DNA of 43,128 bases from Gemmatales bacterium (lineage in GTDB: Bacteria > Planctomycetota > Planctomycetia > Gemmatales > HRBIN36): assembly GCA_025056555.1 (NCBI GenBank), contig JANWVZ010000007.1, forward strand, positions 1 to 43,128, written 5' to 3'. Positions within the stretch are counted from its first letter, which is position 1, and each line of letters starts with the position of its first letter. The notes under the pieces were generated by a model. That model had not been told where the DNA came from and ran no database searches. It was given only the letters and a program-made list of their open reading frames with translations. This document shows positions 17,124 through 25,386 of this stretch, one piece after another. The position numbers and the translations under genes were made by a program.

Positions 17124-18248
17124 TCAGCCCATCAGTTGGCGGAATTGCTCAAACAGATAAAAACTGTCATGCGGCCCCGCGGAGGCTTCGGGATGATATT
17201 GCACACTGAAGAGCGGTAAGGTGCGATGGCGCATGCCTTCGAGGGTGTGGTCGTTCAGGTTAATGTGAGTGGGCTCCAGGTCAGCGGGGAGAGTGTCGAG
17301 CCGCACTGCAAATCCGTGGTTCTGGGTCGTGATTTCCACGCGCTGGGTGTTATAGTTGAGCACAGGATGGTTGGCCCCGCGATGACCGAACTTGAGCTTG
17401 AAGGTCTCGGCTCCTAACGCCAAGCCCAGTAACTGATGTCCCAGGCAGATGCCGAAGATCGGCTTCTTACCGATCAGGGCGCGGATGGTTTGAATGGCAT
17501 AGCCCAGAGCTGCCGGATCACCTGGACCGTTGGACAAGAAGATTCCGTTCGGCTGATAGCGCAGAACGTCATCAGCGCTCACGTTCCCCGGAAGCACTGT
17601 CACCCGACAACCAACCTGCACCAGACATCGCAGGATGTTCCATTTCATGCCGAAATCGAGAGCGACCACATGATGATGAGGGGGATGAGTTGGCAGCAAC
17701 TCGGCGGCAAATCGGCTGGTAAATCCTTCCTGCCAAGTGTAAGGTTGACTGCATAACACCTGCTGAACCAGATCGCGGCCAATCATGCTCGGACTGTTTC
17801 GGGCTTTCTCCACCAGAGAGGCTTCGTTTAAATCGGTGGTCGAAATCACGCCGCGCATGGCTCCACGAATCCGAATGTGGCGAACCAGGGCACGGGTATC
17901 CACGCCGGTCAGGCCAATAATCCCATGCTCGCGCAGGTATTGTTCCAGGGAGGTTTCAGCGCGGCAATTGCTCGGTTCCTTTATCACCTCTCGAACGACA
18001 AAGCCCTCTACCTGCGGACGCCACGATTCGCGATCCTCAGCGTTCACCCCATAGTTACCGATATGCGGATAAGTCATCACCACGATTTGACCCTTATACG
18101 AAGGATCAGTCAGAATCTCCTGATAACCCGTGATGCTGGTATTGAAAACCACCTCGCCCTGACGTTCGCCTTCAGCGCCGAAAGCGTAGCCACTATAGAC
18201 GACACCATCTTCCAGCGCCAGTTTGCAAGGAATCCGTGCTCGTGCCAT
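17124..18248 (-). CDS. carA: Carbamoyl-phosphate synthase small subunit (glutaminase)
   Basis: CarA releases ammonia from glutamine and passes it to CarB for carbamoyl phosphate synthesis, feeding pyrimidine and arginine pathways. Of the 374 residues, the N-terminal domain opens with '[19 protein letters not shown]' and '[20 protein letters not shown]', and the class I glutaminase domain shows 'LSNGPGDP' (239-245), nucleophile C268 in 'GICLGHQ' and the H352/E354 pair in 'YHPEAS'. I chose the ATG at 18248, which matches the usual family N terminus; an ATG at 18296 would add 16 untypical residues. It lies 129 bases downstream of fabF on the same strand. carB is not in the window. Confidence 0.95.
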   Translation of the reverse strand: MARARIPCKLALEDGVVYSGYAFGAEGERQGEVVFNTSITGYQEILTDPSYKGQIVVMTYPHIGNYGVNAEDRESWRPQVEGFVVREVIKEPSNCRAETSLEQYLREHGIIGLTGVDTRALVRHIRIRGAMRGVISTTDLNEASLVEKARNSPSMIGRDLVQQVLCSQPYTWQEGFTSRFAAELLPTHPPHHHVVALDFGMKWNILRCLVQVGCRVTVLPGNVSADDVLRYQPNGIFLSNGPGDPAALGYAIQTIRALIGKKPIFGICLGHQLLGLALGAETFKLKFGHRGANHPVLNYNTQRVEITTQNHGFAVRLDTLPADLEPTHINLNDHTLEGMRHRTLPLFSVQYHPEASAGPHDSFYLFEQFRQLMG

Positions 18249-18377
18249 GACGTTGATCTCACACCAGGGGTGTTGCAAAGCAGTAGAAAAATCCATCAGC
18301 CCGTATCAGCTTATCTGACAAAACTGGGCTGCGCCGGCACACTGCCGGTATTGTACGCTTGGGCCGTACGCCTCAGT

Positions 18378-19661
18378 TCATCCCTGATAAGCGCCCAGAA
18401 CGATGCAGGCATTGTGTCCACCGAAACCGAAACTGTTGGAGATGGCGTAACGGACGGGCATTTCGCGGGCAACATTGGGAATGTAATCCAGGTCGCATTC
18501 GGGATCAGGATTCTCGTAGTTGATGGTCGGATGGGCCACTCCGTAGCGGACCGTCAGGGCGGTAGCTATAAGCTCGATACCCCCCGCGGCGCCCAGGGTA
18601 TGTCCGAGCATGCTCTTGGTACTGCTGATGGCTAACCGTCGGGCATGCTCGCGGAAAACGGCTTTGATGGCTTTGGTCTCCACTGCGTCCCCTAACGGGG
18701 TGCTGGTACCGTGAGCGTTGATATACTGGATTTGATCGGGATTGAGTCGCGCATCGGCCAAAGCCCGCGCCATCGCCTTTGCGGCGCCCGCGCCTTCCGG
18801 ATGAGGGGCGGTGATGTTGTAAGCGTCTGCCGTGGCGCCATAGCCGAGAATTTCTGCGTAAATATTGGCACCGCGACGGCGGGCGTGTGTTTCCTCTTCG
18901 AGAATGAGCACGCCAGCTCCCTCGGCGAGCACGAATCCATCCCGGTCGCGGTCGAACGGTCGGCTGGCTTTCTCAGGGGCGTCGTTGCGTTCGGACAGGG
19001 CGCGGGCAGCAATAAATCCTCCAAGGCCCATTGGAGTAATCGTCGCCTCGGCACCACCGGCGATGATCACGTCGGCTTCGGACCGCTGGATCATGCGAAA
19101 CGCTTCGCCGATGGCATGAGCACTGGAGGCGCACGCAGTGGCCACCGCAATATTGGGCCCCGTGACCCGCAAATAGATGGAAATCTGGCCGCTGGCTGCG
19201 TTGGCCATCAGTTTCGGGATCGTCAACGGGCTGATGCGGTCCGGGCCGGCCTTCAAGAGTCGGCTGTGCTGTTCTTCATACTCAGCGAGCCCGCCTATCC
19301 CCGTACCGATCACAACTCCTACTCGGTCGGGGTCTTCCTTGGGTAAGTAGAAGCCCGGTTGATCGTCCTCGGCGCGAACAAACTCCAAACCGCTGTCTTT
19401 CAGGGCACTCATGGCGGCGATGAGCGCGAATTGGGCGTAACGATCCAAGCGCCGGGCCAAACGGGCTTCCATGTAGGCCTCCGGCTGGAAATTATGAATC
19501 TGCCCCGCAAAGTGCACTCGGAACTGGCTGGTATCAAACAAATCAATCAGACTGATGGCGCTGCGGCCTGCTAACAAGCCGCTCCAGAAATCCCGCATTA
19601 AATCGGGCCCCAGGGCCGTGAACGTGCCCAGCCCGGTAATCACCACACGCCGCCCTGCCAC
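18378..19661 (-). CDS. fabF: Beta-ketoacyl-ACP synthase II
   Basis: FabF condenses malonyl-ACP with acyl-ACP to elongate fatty acids. The 427-residue product has the thiolase-fold catalytic triad C177 ('TACASS'), H317 ('NAHGTST') and H354 ('KSMLGHTLGAAG'), plus the N-terminal 'VVITGLGTFTALG' and C-terminal 'NSFGFGGHNAC' blocks. It starts with GTG at 19661, four bases after the acpP stop, so the two are almost certainly co-translated; this pairing is usual in bacteria. A polar insertion near residues 98-112 ('DDQPGFYLPKEDPDR') is slightly longer than in E. coli FabF. Confidence 0.96.
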   Translation of the reverse strand: MAGRRVVITGLGTFTALGPDLMRDFWSGLLAGRSAISLIDLFDTSQFRVHFAGQIHNFQPEAYMEARLARRLDRYAQFALIAAMSALKDSGLEFVRAEDDQPGFYLPKEDPDRVGVVIGTGIGGLAEYEEQHSRLLKAGPDRISPLTIPKLMANAASGQISIYLRVTGPNIAVATACASSAHAIGEAFRMIQRSEADVIIAGGAEATITPMGLGGFIAARALSERNDAPEKASRPFDRDRDGFVLAEGAGVLILEEETHARRRGANIYAEILGYGATADAYNITAPHPEGAGAAKAMARALADARLNPDQIQYINAHGTSTPLGDAVETKAIKAVFREHARRLAISSTKSMLGHTLGAAGGIELIATALTVRYGVAHPTINYENPDPECDLDYIPNVAREMPVRYAISNSFGFGGHNACIVLGAYQG

Positions 19662-19665
19662 TTTC

Positions 19666-19953
19666 TTACCGCTCCGCCGGCTGTTCTACCTGTTGAGCTT
19701 TTTCTTTCAGGAGCTTCTCGATCAAATCCACAGCTTGGCCAACCGTCTGAATTTTCTCCTGCTCGGCATCCGGAATCTTGATCTGAAACTCCTCCTCAAG
19801 CTGCATAATGATTTCCACAACGTCAAGCGAATCTGCATTCAAATCAGTCAGTAGATTCGTCTCCCGGCGAATTTCGCTGCGATTGATGCCCAACTGTTCG
19901 GCAATGGTTTCGACGACGCGTTTTTCAATGTCATCACGGCTTGGTAAGGCCAC
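19666..19953 (-). CDS. acpP: Acyl carrier protein
   Basis: The 95-residue acidic protein carries the phosphopantetheine attachment site at S42 in 'LNADSLDVVEI', with the surrounding helices typical of ACP ('IEKRVVETIAEQLGI', 'EEEFQIKIPDAE'). It holds growing acyl chains for FabF and other FAS II enzymes. The start is GTG at 19953, preceded by GGAGGAGACCAAC with a good Shine-Dalgarno spacing. The C terminus has about 12 extra residues rich in Lys, Gln and Glu compared with E. coli AcpP. It heads the acpP-fabF pair, with carA further downstream on the same strand. Confidence 0.96.
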   Translation of the reverse strand: MALPSRDDIEKRVVETIAEQLGINRSEIRRETNLLTDLNADSLDVVEIIMQLEEEFQIKIPDAEQEKIQTVGQAVDLIEKLLKEKAQQVEQPAER

Positions 19954-20442
19954 GTTGGTCTCCTCCTATCTTGTGTGGATATCATTGACCGACCTGGAAT
20001 TCCGCACATGCGCTTGGAGCGCCTTGGGCTCTCCGTCTGGTTCGCTCTCCAGCCCGAAGTGCCGACCAGGAATCTACCTGTGGCTCAGGCAATTGTATAA
20101 CGCCTTGCAGCAGTGTCGTCCAGACCGCATTTTTACCAGATTACCAATGAGCGCGGCAAGGGAGAGTCGTAACCTTTCCGTGAACGAGACCCTGAGCCTT
20201 CCTCGTCCTAGCGCTTAAGCCTTTCACCACCAAGACTATCGCCAGGACCTTCCGTTTGTGCTTAAACGCTTTTTCCCGGCTGATATAACGGATGTCCCTT
20301 GGGCAGTTGTGAGACGCCGTCAACGTGCCTGCCGCGCGACAGTTCTGGGCAATCCACACAGTTATCGCCAATCTTCAGGCCGGCACCAGGCGGTTATGGA
20401 CTTGTTCAATGACGGCTCTTCGCAACTGGCCCGCAGCCGTAT
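19954..20442. promoter_or_regulatory. Divergent intergenic region between acpP and miaB
   Basis: About 490 bases lie between the divergent starts of acpP and miaB. The acpP ribosome binding site (GGAGGAG on the minus strand) is at the left edge. No open frame inside has a ribosome binding site or family resemblance. Both promoters should lie here, but I could not assign hexamers. Confidence 0.45.
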
Positions 20443-22128
20443 ATGATTCTTTCGACCATGCGTAAGAAATTCTTTTTGGAGACAGTCGGCTGTCAGATGA
20501 ACGTGCTCGATAGCGAGCTCGTCGTAGCTACTCTGCGCAAAGCAGGTTATGAGCTCGTCCAAGATCCAAAACAGGCCGACGTCATCCTGTTCAACACTTG
20601 CAGTGTCCGTCAGCATGCCGAGGATAAAATCTATTCTGCACTGGGCCAACTCCGCCGCCATAAGGAACGTTTTCCTCATAAGATCATTGGCGTTCTAGGT
20701 TGCATGGCTCAGAAAGATCAGGAACTCATCCGTGAGCGTGCCCCCCATGTGGATGTTATTTGCGGCCCAGGACAACTGGGGAAACTGCTGCACCTGCTGC
20801 AAGCCGTCGAACGCACACGCCAACCGCAGTTAGCAGTCAGCCTGGGCCGGGCGGAAGCGCATCGTCCCGAGGTACAGGAGAGTTTCGAGAGCTATGATCC
20901 CCTGCGTGAACCGGAATTGCGGAGTAATCATTTCCAGGCCTATGTGCGCACACAGTTCGGTTGCGACAAGTTTTGTACCTACTGCATCGTACCGAGCGTG
21001 CGTGGTCCCGAGCAAAGCCGACCTCCGCATGAGATCGTCGCTGAGGTACGCTACCTGGTAGAGCAAGGTTGCCAAGAGATTACACTGGTGGGACAGACGG
21101 TCAACAGTTACCATTACCGTTTCGGAGACGGCCGCTTATTCCGCCTGTCGGATTTGCTCTATCGGTTACACGACATTGCCGGTCTTCGCCGCATCAAGTT
21201 CATTACCAACTTTCCGCGCGACATGACCGAGGATTTGCTCCAGGCGGTGCGGGATTTGCCCAAGGTGGCCCGCTATCTCCACGTCCCTGCACAGTCCGGA
21301 TGCGACATCATTCTGCGGCGAATGAAACGGATGTACACGGTGTCCTTTTACCGCGACATGCTCCAACGCTGCCGCGAAACGATTCCTGGTGTGGCCATCA
21401 GTAGTGATTTCATCGTGGGTTTTTGTGGTGAGACCGAATCATCCTTCCAACGTACCTGCGACCTGGTGGCTACCGCAGGCTTCAAGAACAGCTACATCTT
21501 CAAGTACAGTCCACGCCCTGGTACAAAGGCCTACGAGCTTTATCCCGACGATGTGCCGGAGGAAGTCAAGCGGCGGCGCAACAACGATTTGCTCGCGATT
21601 CAGGCTCAGGTCAGCTTAGCAGATCATCGTCGTTTCATTGGCCAAACGGTGGAAATTCTCGTAGAAGGCCCAAGTAAATGGGCTTACAAGCTGCGGGATC
21701 GAATTTCGTCCGTCCAGGCTGATTCTGGACTTCCTGACCAGAAGTCCTCAGAGAAGGAGGAGTTTCTCCAGCTGACCGGGCGCACCGATACTGACCACAT
21801 TGTGGTGTTTGACGGAGCTATGCGACTGGTGGGCAAGTTTGTGCTGGTGCAGATTGAGGATGCCAGTCCGTACACACTTTTCGGACGCTACGTGGGCCTG
21901 GCGGACGTGCCCTGCGACCGCATCGTTCTGGGGAACGCCCTGACGAACGACCCCGACTCCGCGGGTCAAGGTTCCCCTCTGGGGCTAGCTGATGCCGTTG
22001 GTTCGGGCGCCACCATTTCCGCAAATCCCACGGCCAGCGAGCCGCGATTTAGAGACTGGAACTCCTCATCCGAAACCTCCGCCCCGCCGCAAGCACCTTC
22101 CCGCCGGTTGCCTTTACCGTTGGTTTAG
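20443..22128 (+). CDS. miaB: tRNA-2-methylthio-N6-dimethylallyladenosine synthase
   Basis: MiaB adds a methylthio group to A37 of tRNAs using two [4Fe-4S] clusters. The UPF0004 domain supplies C17, C53 and C87 ('ETVGCQMN', 'FNTCSVR', 'GVLGCMAQ'). The radical SAM motif is C174-xxx-C178-xx-C181 ('FGCDKFCTYC'), and later blocks such as 'HVPAQSGC' and 'SDFIVGFCGETE' are typical. A TRAM-like RNA-binding region covers roughly 395-485. The 561-residue length exceeds the family norm (about 440-480) because of a disordered Ser/Pro/Ala-rich tail after about 490. ATGs at 20443 and 20458 are both possible; the second starts directly with the conserved 'RKKFFLETVGC'. It is divergent from acpP and convergent with the methyltransferase pair. 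Confidence 0.95.
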   Translation: MILSTMRKKFFLETVGCQMNVLDSELVVATLRKAGYELVQDPKQADVILFNTCSVRQHAEDKIYSALGQLRRHKERFPHKIIGVLGCMAQKDQELIRERAPHVDVICGPGQLGKLLHLLQAVERTRQPQLAVSLGRAEAHRPEVQESFESYDPLREPELRSNHFQAYVRTQFGCDKFCTYCIVPSVRGPEQSRPPHEIVAEVRYLVEQGCQEITLVGQTVNSYHYRFGDGRLFRLSDLLYRLHDIAGLRRIKFITNFPRDMTEDLLQAVRDLPKVARYLHVPAQSGCDIILRRMKRMYTVSFYRDMLQRCRETIPGVAISSDFIVGFCGETESSFQRTCDLVATAGFKNSYIFKYSPRPGTKAYELYPDDVPEEVKRRRNNDLLAIQAQVSLADHRRFIGQTVEILVEGPSKWAYKLRDRISSVQADSGLPDQKSSEKEEFLQLTGRTDTDHIVVFDGAMRLVGKFVLVQIEDASPYTLFGRYVGLADVPCDRIVLGNALTNDPDSAGQGSPLGLADAVGSGATISANPTASEPRFRDWNSSSETSAPPQAPSRRLPLPLV

Positions 22129-22579
22129 CTCTTGCCTTGCTCCGCAATCTTTCACCACTCGGGCACTCTGATGGGCCTTAAACGAGAGGCCCAGTGCATT
22201 GAAAAGTAACACGTTAATAACGGCATCTGCGTCGGCGTGGAGCATTTCGCAGCCCATATCCGATCATGACCCCGTCGAGGCAGCGCGAAATTTCTAAGGG
22301 TGCAGTCTGTCATCGCCAACGCCAAAACGTCGAGAGAGCGACAAAGTGCCTTCGTAAGCAAAGTTATGCACAAGAGCAGTCCGAGCTTATAAGGGTGGGT
22401 CGAACACCGAGGGATCGGCCTGAGCCGACCTCTGCACTCAGTTTACGTCGCGTCTTCTGAGACTAATTCTTGAGTGCGTGGAAACTCGAAAGCTGCGTGA
22501 TACAGCGATGGCCGCTGAAGCACGAGTGTTGTGTTGTCGTGATCCGGCTGAAGCGTGCCCGCGACCGCGAATCGTGCTA
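22129..22579. other. Convergent intergenic region, no gene seen
   Basis: About 450 bases separate the stops of miaB and the single-domain methyltransferase. Short open frames are present on both strands without ribosome binding sites. A GC-rich hairpin follows miaB (listed separately), and a single DnaA-box-like TTATGCACA lies at 22364-22372. Nothing else is apparent. Confidence 0.5.
22172..22193. terminator. Terminator-like hairpin after miaB
   Basis: TGGGCCT (22172-22178) and AGGCCCA (22187-22193) form a perfect 7-bp GC-rich stem with an 8-base loop, 43 bases beyond the miaB stop. There is no T-run on either side, so termination would need Rho or the structure may only protect the 3' end. 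Confidence 0.4.
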
Positions 22580-23461
22580 TTAGTCCGACTTTCCTCTGGG
22601 GCGGATGGTGTAGAGGTAAATGACATGATCGCGAAAGCCGCCTTGTTCGCTCACAGTGATGACCGAATCAGGCTTCCAATCGGGCACTTCAAAATCGTGA
22701 GAAACCACGCGAGCGCCTGGCTTCAGCTCGCGTTCAAGGATTGGTCGCACTTTGCGATTGAATTCCGGCAGCATGTAAAGCGTGACCACCGTGGCTCGGG
22801 AAATGTCCGGGACGTTCAAAGCATCTCCTAAGCGAATCTCGACCAGTTTCTCAACACCTTCCTTGCGTACCTTTTCGTTGGCCTCCTTAACACGATCGGG
22901 ATCAATGTCCACCCCCACACCGCGGGCCCCGAACTTCTTGGCTGCCAAAACCACAATTCGTCCATCGCCACATCCCAGATCATACACAATGTCGTCTTTG
23001 GTTACCTTGGCGACTTCCAGCATCTTGAGGACGACTTCTTCGGAAGTCGGCACGAAAATGATTTCACTGGAAGCGGTGTCTTTTCCGGGCCGTAAATCTA
23101 CAACGACTTCCTGACCGGCCTGGAATTCGACGGCGCGCATGCGGACCTGTCGGAAGCCGTTCGGATTGATCAGCTTCAGGACGTAAAAGTATGTTTTGCC
23201 TGGTTCCAATTCCGGTGTAAGGAAAAGGCGTTCCTCGCCCGTGGATTGAGTTTTTTCGCCGCCGATTTCCAGTTGGGCATCCTTCGGCAACAAGACGCGC
23301 AATAGCGCCTTGTTGGGTGGAACACTGACGCCACTTTTCTCCTGCGCTTGCAATACAGCGAGCGGGAGTCCGATCAGATTGCAGTCAATCGTCCAGCTCA
23401 GGGTCAGGGCGATAGCAATTCCGTTCAGTAAGCGGATCAAGCGACGGTCTCCTCGTCTCAT
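22580..23461 (-). CDS. Exported TIGR03000-domain plus SAM-dependent methyltransferase protein
   Basis: The 293-residue product begins with a signal/anchor sequence (residues 8-40). It continues with a domain like the planctomycete TIGR03000 module (about 50-124: 'RVLLPKDAQLEIGGEKTQST', 'LFLTPELEPGKTYFY', 'FQAGQEVVVDLRPG') and ends with a class I methyltransferase domain (about 136-285) whose SAM motif is 'YDLGCGDGRIVV' (160-171), followed by 'GVDIDPDRVKEA' and 'VSHDFEVPDW'. The methyltransferase resembles FAM173/DOT1-like lysine methyltransferases in its motif order; that comparison is from memory. The start is supported by AAGGAGC eight bases upstream. It is the paralogue of the tandem-domain protein 105 bases upstream on the same strand. 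An exported SAM-dependent enzyme is biochemically puzzling because SAM is cytoplasmic. Confidence 0.8.
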   Translation of the reverse strand: MRRGDRRLIRLLNGIAIALTLSWTIDCNLIGLPLAVLQAQEKSGVSVPPNKALLRVLLPKDAQLEIGGEKTQSTGEERLFLTPELEPGKTYFYVLKLINPNGFRQVRMRAVEFQAGQEVVVDLRPGKDTASSEIIFVPTSEEVVLKMLEVAKVTKDDIVYDLGCGDGRIVVLAAKKFGARGVGVDIDPDRVKEANEKVRKEGVEKLVEIRLGDALNVPDISRATVVTLYMLPEFNRKVRPILERELKPGARVVSHDFEVPDWKPDSVITVSEQGGFRDHVIYLYTIRPRGKSD

Positions 23462-23566
23462 AGTTCAAGCTCCTTGAGCGACAAATCACTCCGTACTGCT
23501 TGGTGCCTCCTCAGGATTGGCGTAGCGAAGATGCTGGCGTTCAGTTCGACCGTGGTGTATGGGGCG

Positions 23567-25231
23567 CTATTTTTCCTCTTTTTGCAAGGGAATGATATAG
23601 AGATAGACATGATGTTTGCGAGCAAAACCTTCCCCGGGATCTACCTCGAATTCCTGCACGTGTTTGTAACCAGGAATGCGGAAATCATGGGTAACGACGC
23701 GGGAACCCGGTTTCATCTTCTGGAGTTGAGGAACGAGCTTAGCATTAAGGTTTGGTAACAGATACAAACACACGACCGTGGCAGGGCTGACATCTACAGT
23801 AAAGATGTCGCGCTGTTCGATAGTCACCAAGTCTTGTACCCCGTGCTTACGTACATTTTCCAGCGACTCCTTGACACGTTCCGGGTCAATGTCGTAGCCC
23901 ACGGCCTTGCAACCGTAGAGGCGAGCTGCTGTTACCACAATGCGTCCGTCGCCGCAGCCGAGATCATACACGACATCATTAGCAGTAACCTTAGCCACTT
24001 CGAGCATCTTCTCGACCACTTTTTGCGGTGTGGGAACATAGACGACGTCGGGCTTGAGTTTAGGCTTTTCCTGCAATAACACCAAGGCTGCGTCGTCGGG
24101 CACGGGCGGCCGCAAGTCAGATTTCTGTTTGTCGTTTTTCTCGGGCTCGCCGATGATCCACAGGTAAACGTCGTGTTCCAAGCCGTTCTCGTCGGTTACT
24201 GTAATATGGCGATGCGGTTTCCAATCACCCATGTCGAAATCGTGCGACACAATACGGGTGCCGGGCTTGAGCTTCTGCAGTTTGGGTCGCAGTTTCAGGT
24301 TCAATTCGGGGAGCAAATACAGCGTGATGACTGTGGCTTCGCTCAGATCAACCTCGAACAAGTCGGCCCGCTCGATGGTTACCAGGTCTTCGACACCGTT
24401 CTTGCGAACATTCTCAAGTGATTCTTTGATCCGTTGGGGATCCAAATCAATCCCTTTGGCGCGGGCGCCGTATTTCTTAGCCGCAGTCACCACAATCCGC
24501 CCATCGCCACAACCCAGATCGTACACAACATCTTTCTTGGTAACCCCCGCCAGCTGTAACATAGCGTCCACGACCGGCTGGGGCGTGGGTACAAAAATCA
24601 CGTCCGGTTTGCGGTCGGGCGGAGGTTCTTTAGGTTTCTTTTCGACTGGTTTCTTGTCCTCGGGAATTTTTTCGATAGGCTTCTTGTCCTCTGGCTTGGG
24701 CTCGGGCGGCTTCTTGTCTTCTACGGGCTTCTTCTCTTCTGGTTTCTTTTCGGGTGGCTTCTTATCCTCTGGCGGCTTTTTCTCTTCGGGTTTCTTATCG
24801 AACGGCTTCTTGTCCTCTGGCGGCTTTTTGTCTTGGGGCTTTTTGTCCTCGGGTTTTTTCTCGGGTGGCTTCTTGTCCTCGCTGGGCTTTTTCGGTTCGG
24901 CCTTGTCAGGGGGCTTGGGCTTCGCCTTACGAAAATCGAAGGTGGCGGGCTTGCCCCCGATGAAACTGATCACTTCCCGCCGGACTGCCCCATCGCCGTA
25001 GGTGATGACCAAATCATAGGTGTACTCGCGACCAGCCCGTACTGGTGGCGTAATGAAATGCCGAACCTCGCCAGTAGATTTTGTCATGTAACCGCCAATT
25101 TCGATTTTGGCGTCGGCGGGAACGTGAATCGTGATGAGCGTGCTCGTCAGGACGATGCGCTGCGCCAGCAACGCGGCTGGCACACTCAGAGTCAGCAAGG
25201 CACTCAGCGTCAGCCAGATGCGCGGTCGCAT
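23567..25231 (-). CDS. Exported TIGR03000-domain protein with Lys/Pro-rich linker and two methyltransferase domains
   Basis: The 554-residue protein has a signal peptide (1-24, cleavage after 'ALLAQ'), a TIGR03000-like domain (about 33-100, 'HVPADAKIEIGGYMTKSTGE', 'FITPPVRAGREYTYDL') and a linker of about 105 residues made of Lys, Pro, Glu and Asp repeats (101-209; units such as 'EDKKPPEKKP'). Two homologous class I methyltransferase domains follow, each with an intact SAM motif 'VYDLGCGDGRIVVTAA' (236-251 and 421-436) and 'LYLLP.LN.KL.P.LQK.KPG.R'. Start chosen at ATG 25231 because GGAGGGAGG (25241-25249) precedes it and the signal peptide then starts properly; 25297 is also open. It forms a likely operon with the single-domain paralogue. 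The linker may span or bind an anionic layer such as the wall or DNA. The substrate is unknown. Confidence 0.8.
   Translation of the reverse strand: MRPRIWLTLSALLTLSVPAALLAQRIVLTSTLITIHVPADAKIEIGGYMTKSTGEVRHFITPPVRAGREYTYDLVITYGDGAVRREVISFIGGKPATFDFRKAKPKPPDKAEPKKPSEDKKPPEKKPEDKKPQDKKPPEDKKPFDKKPEEKKPPEDKKPPEKKPEEKKPVEDKKPPEPKPEDKKPIEKIPEDKKPVEKKPKEPPPDRKPDVIFVPTPQPVVDAMLQLAGVTKKDVVYDLGCGDGRIVVTAAKKYGARAKGIDLDPQRIKESLENVRKNGVEDLVTIERADLFEVDLSEATVITLYLLPELNLKLRPKLQKLKPGTRIVSHDFDMGDWKPHRHITVTDENGLEHDVYLWIIGEPEKNDKQKSDLRPPVPDDAALVLLQEKPKLKPDVVYVPTPQKVVEKMLEVAKVTANDVVYDLGCGDGRIVVTAARLYGCKAVGYDIDPERVKESLENVRKHGVQDLVTIEQRDIFTVDVSPATVVCLYLLPNLNAKLVPQLQKMKPGSRVVTHDFRIPGYKHVQEFEVDPGEGFARKHHVYLYIIPLQKEEK
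24600..24930 (-). repeat. Degenerate coding repeat for the Lys/Pro/Glu/Asp linker
   Basis: This part of the tandem methyltransferase gene encodes about 105 residues made almost only of K, P, E and D, in irregular units of 7 to 12 residues. At DNA level the minus strand repeats AAGAAGCC(G/C/A) and GAGGACAAGAAG patterns. On the plus strand this produces a long spurious open frame rich in Gly, Phe, Leu and Ser. Such DNA is prone to slippage, so repeat number may vary between strains. Confidence 0.85.
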
Positions 25232-25386
25232 GGATTCGTTCCTCCCTCCGGTAGATGTCGCCAAGTTCTCTGAGAAGCTACTGAGATTTCCCTTCATATG
25301 GTAGCAAAAATCTGTCCACAGTCGAACTGGCCAGTAAGCGAAAGGTCAGGTCTGGTCGATCTGAGCCGAAACTGTCACCCTGCCCC

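Noticed and set aside
22364-22372. DnaA box TTATGCACA, possible replication origin
   Set aside because: A single 9-base match without a cluster, an AT-rich unwinding region or dnaA/dnaN nearby.
24231-25001. 256-residue plus-strand open frame
   Set aside because: It is the antisense of the Lys/Pro/Glu/Asp linker and methyltransferase domain; its Gly/Phe/Ser repeats mirror those codons.
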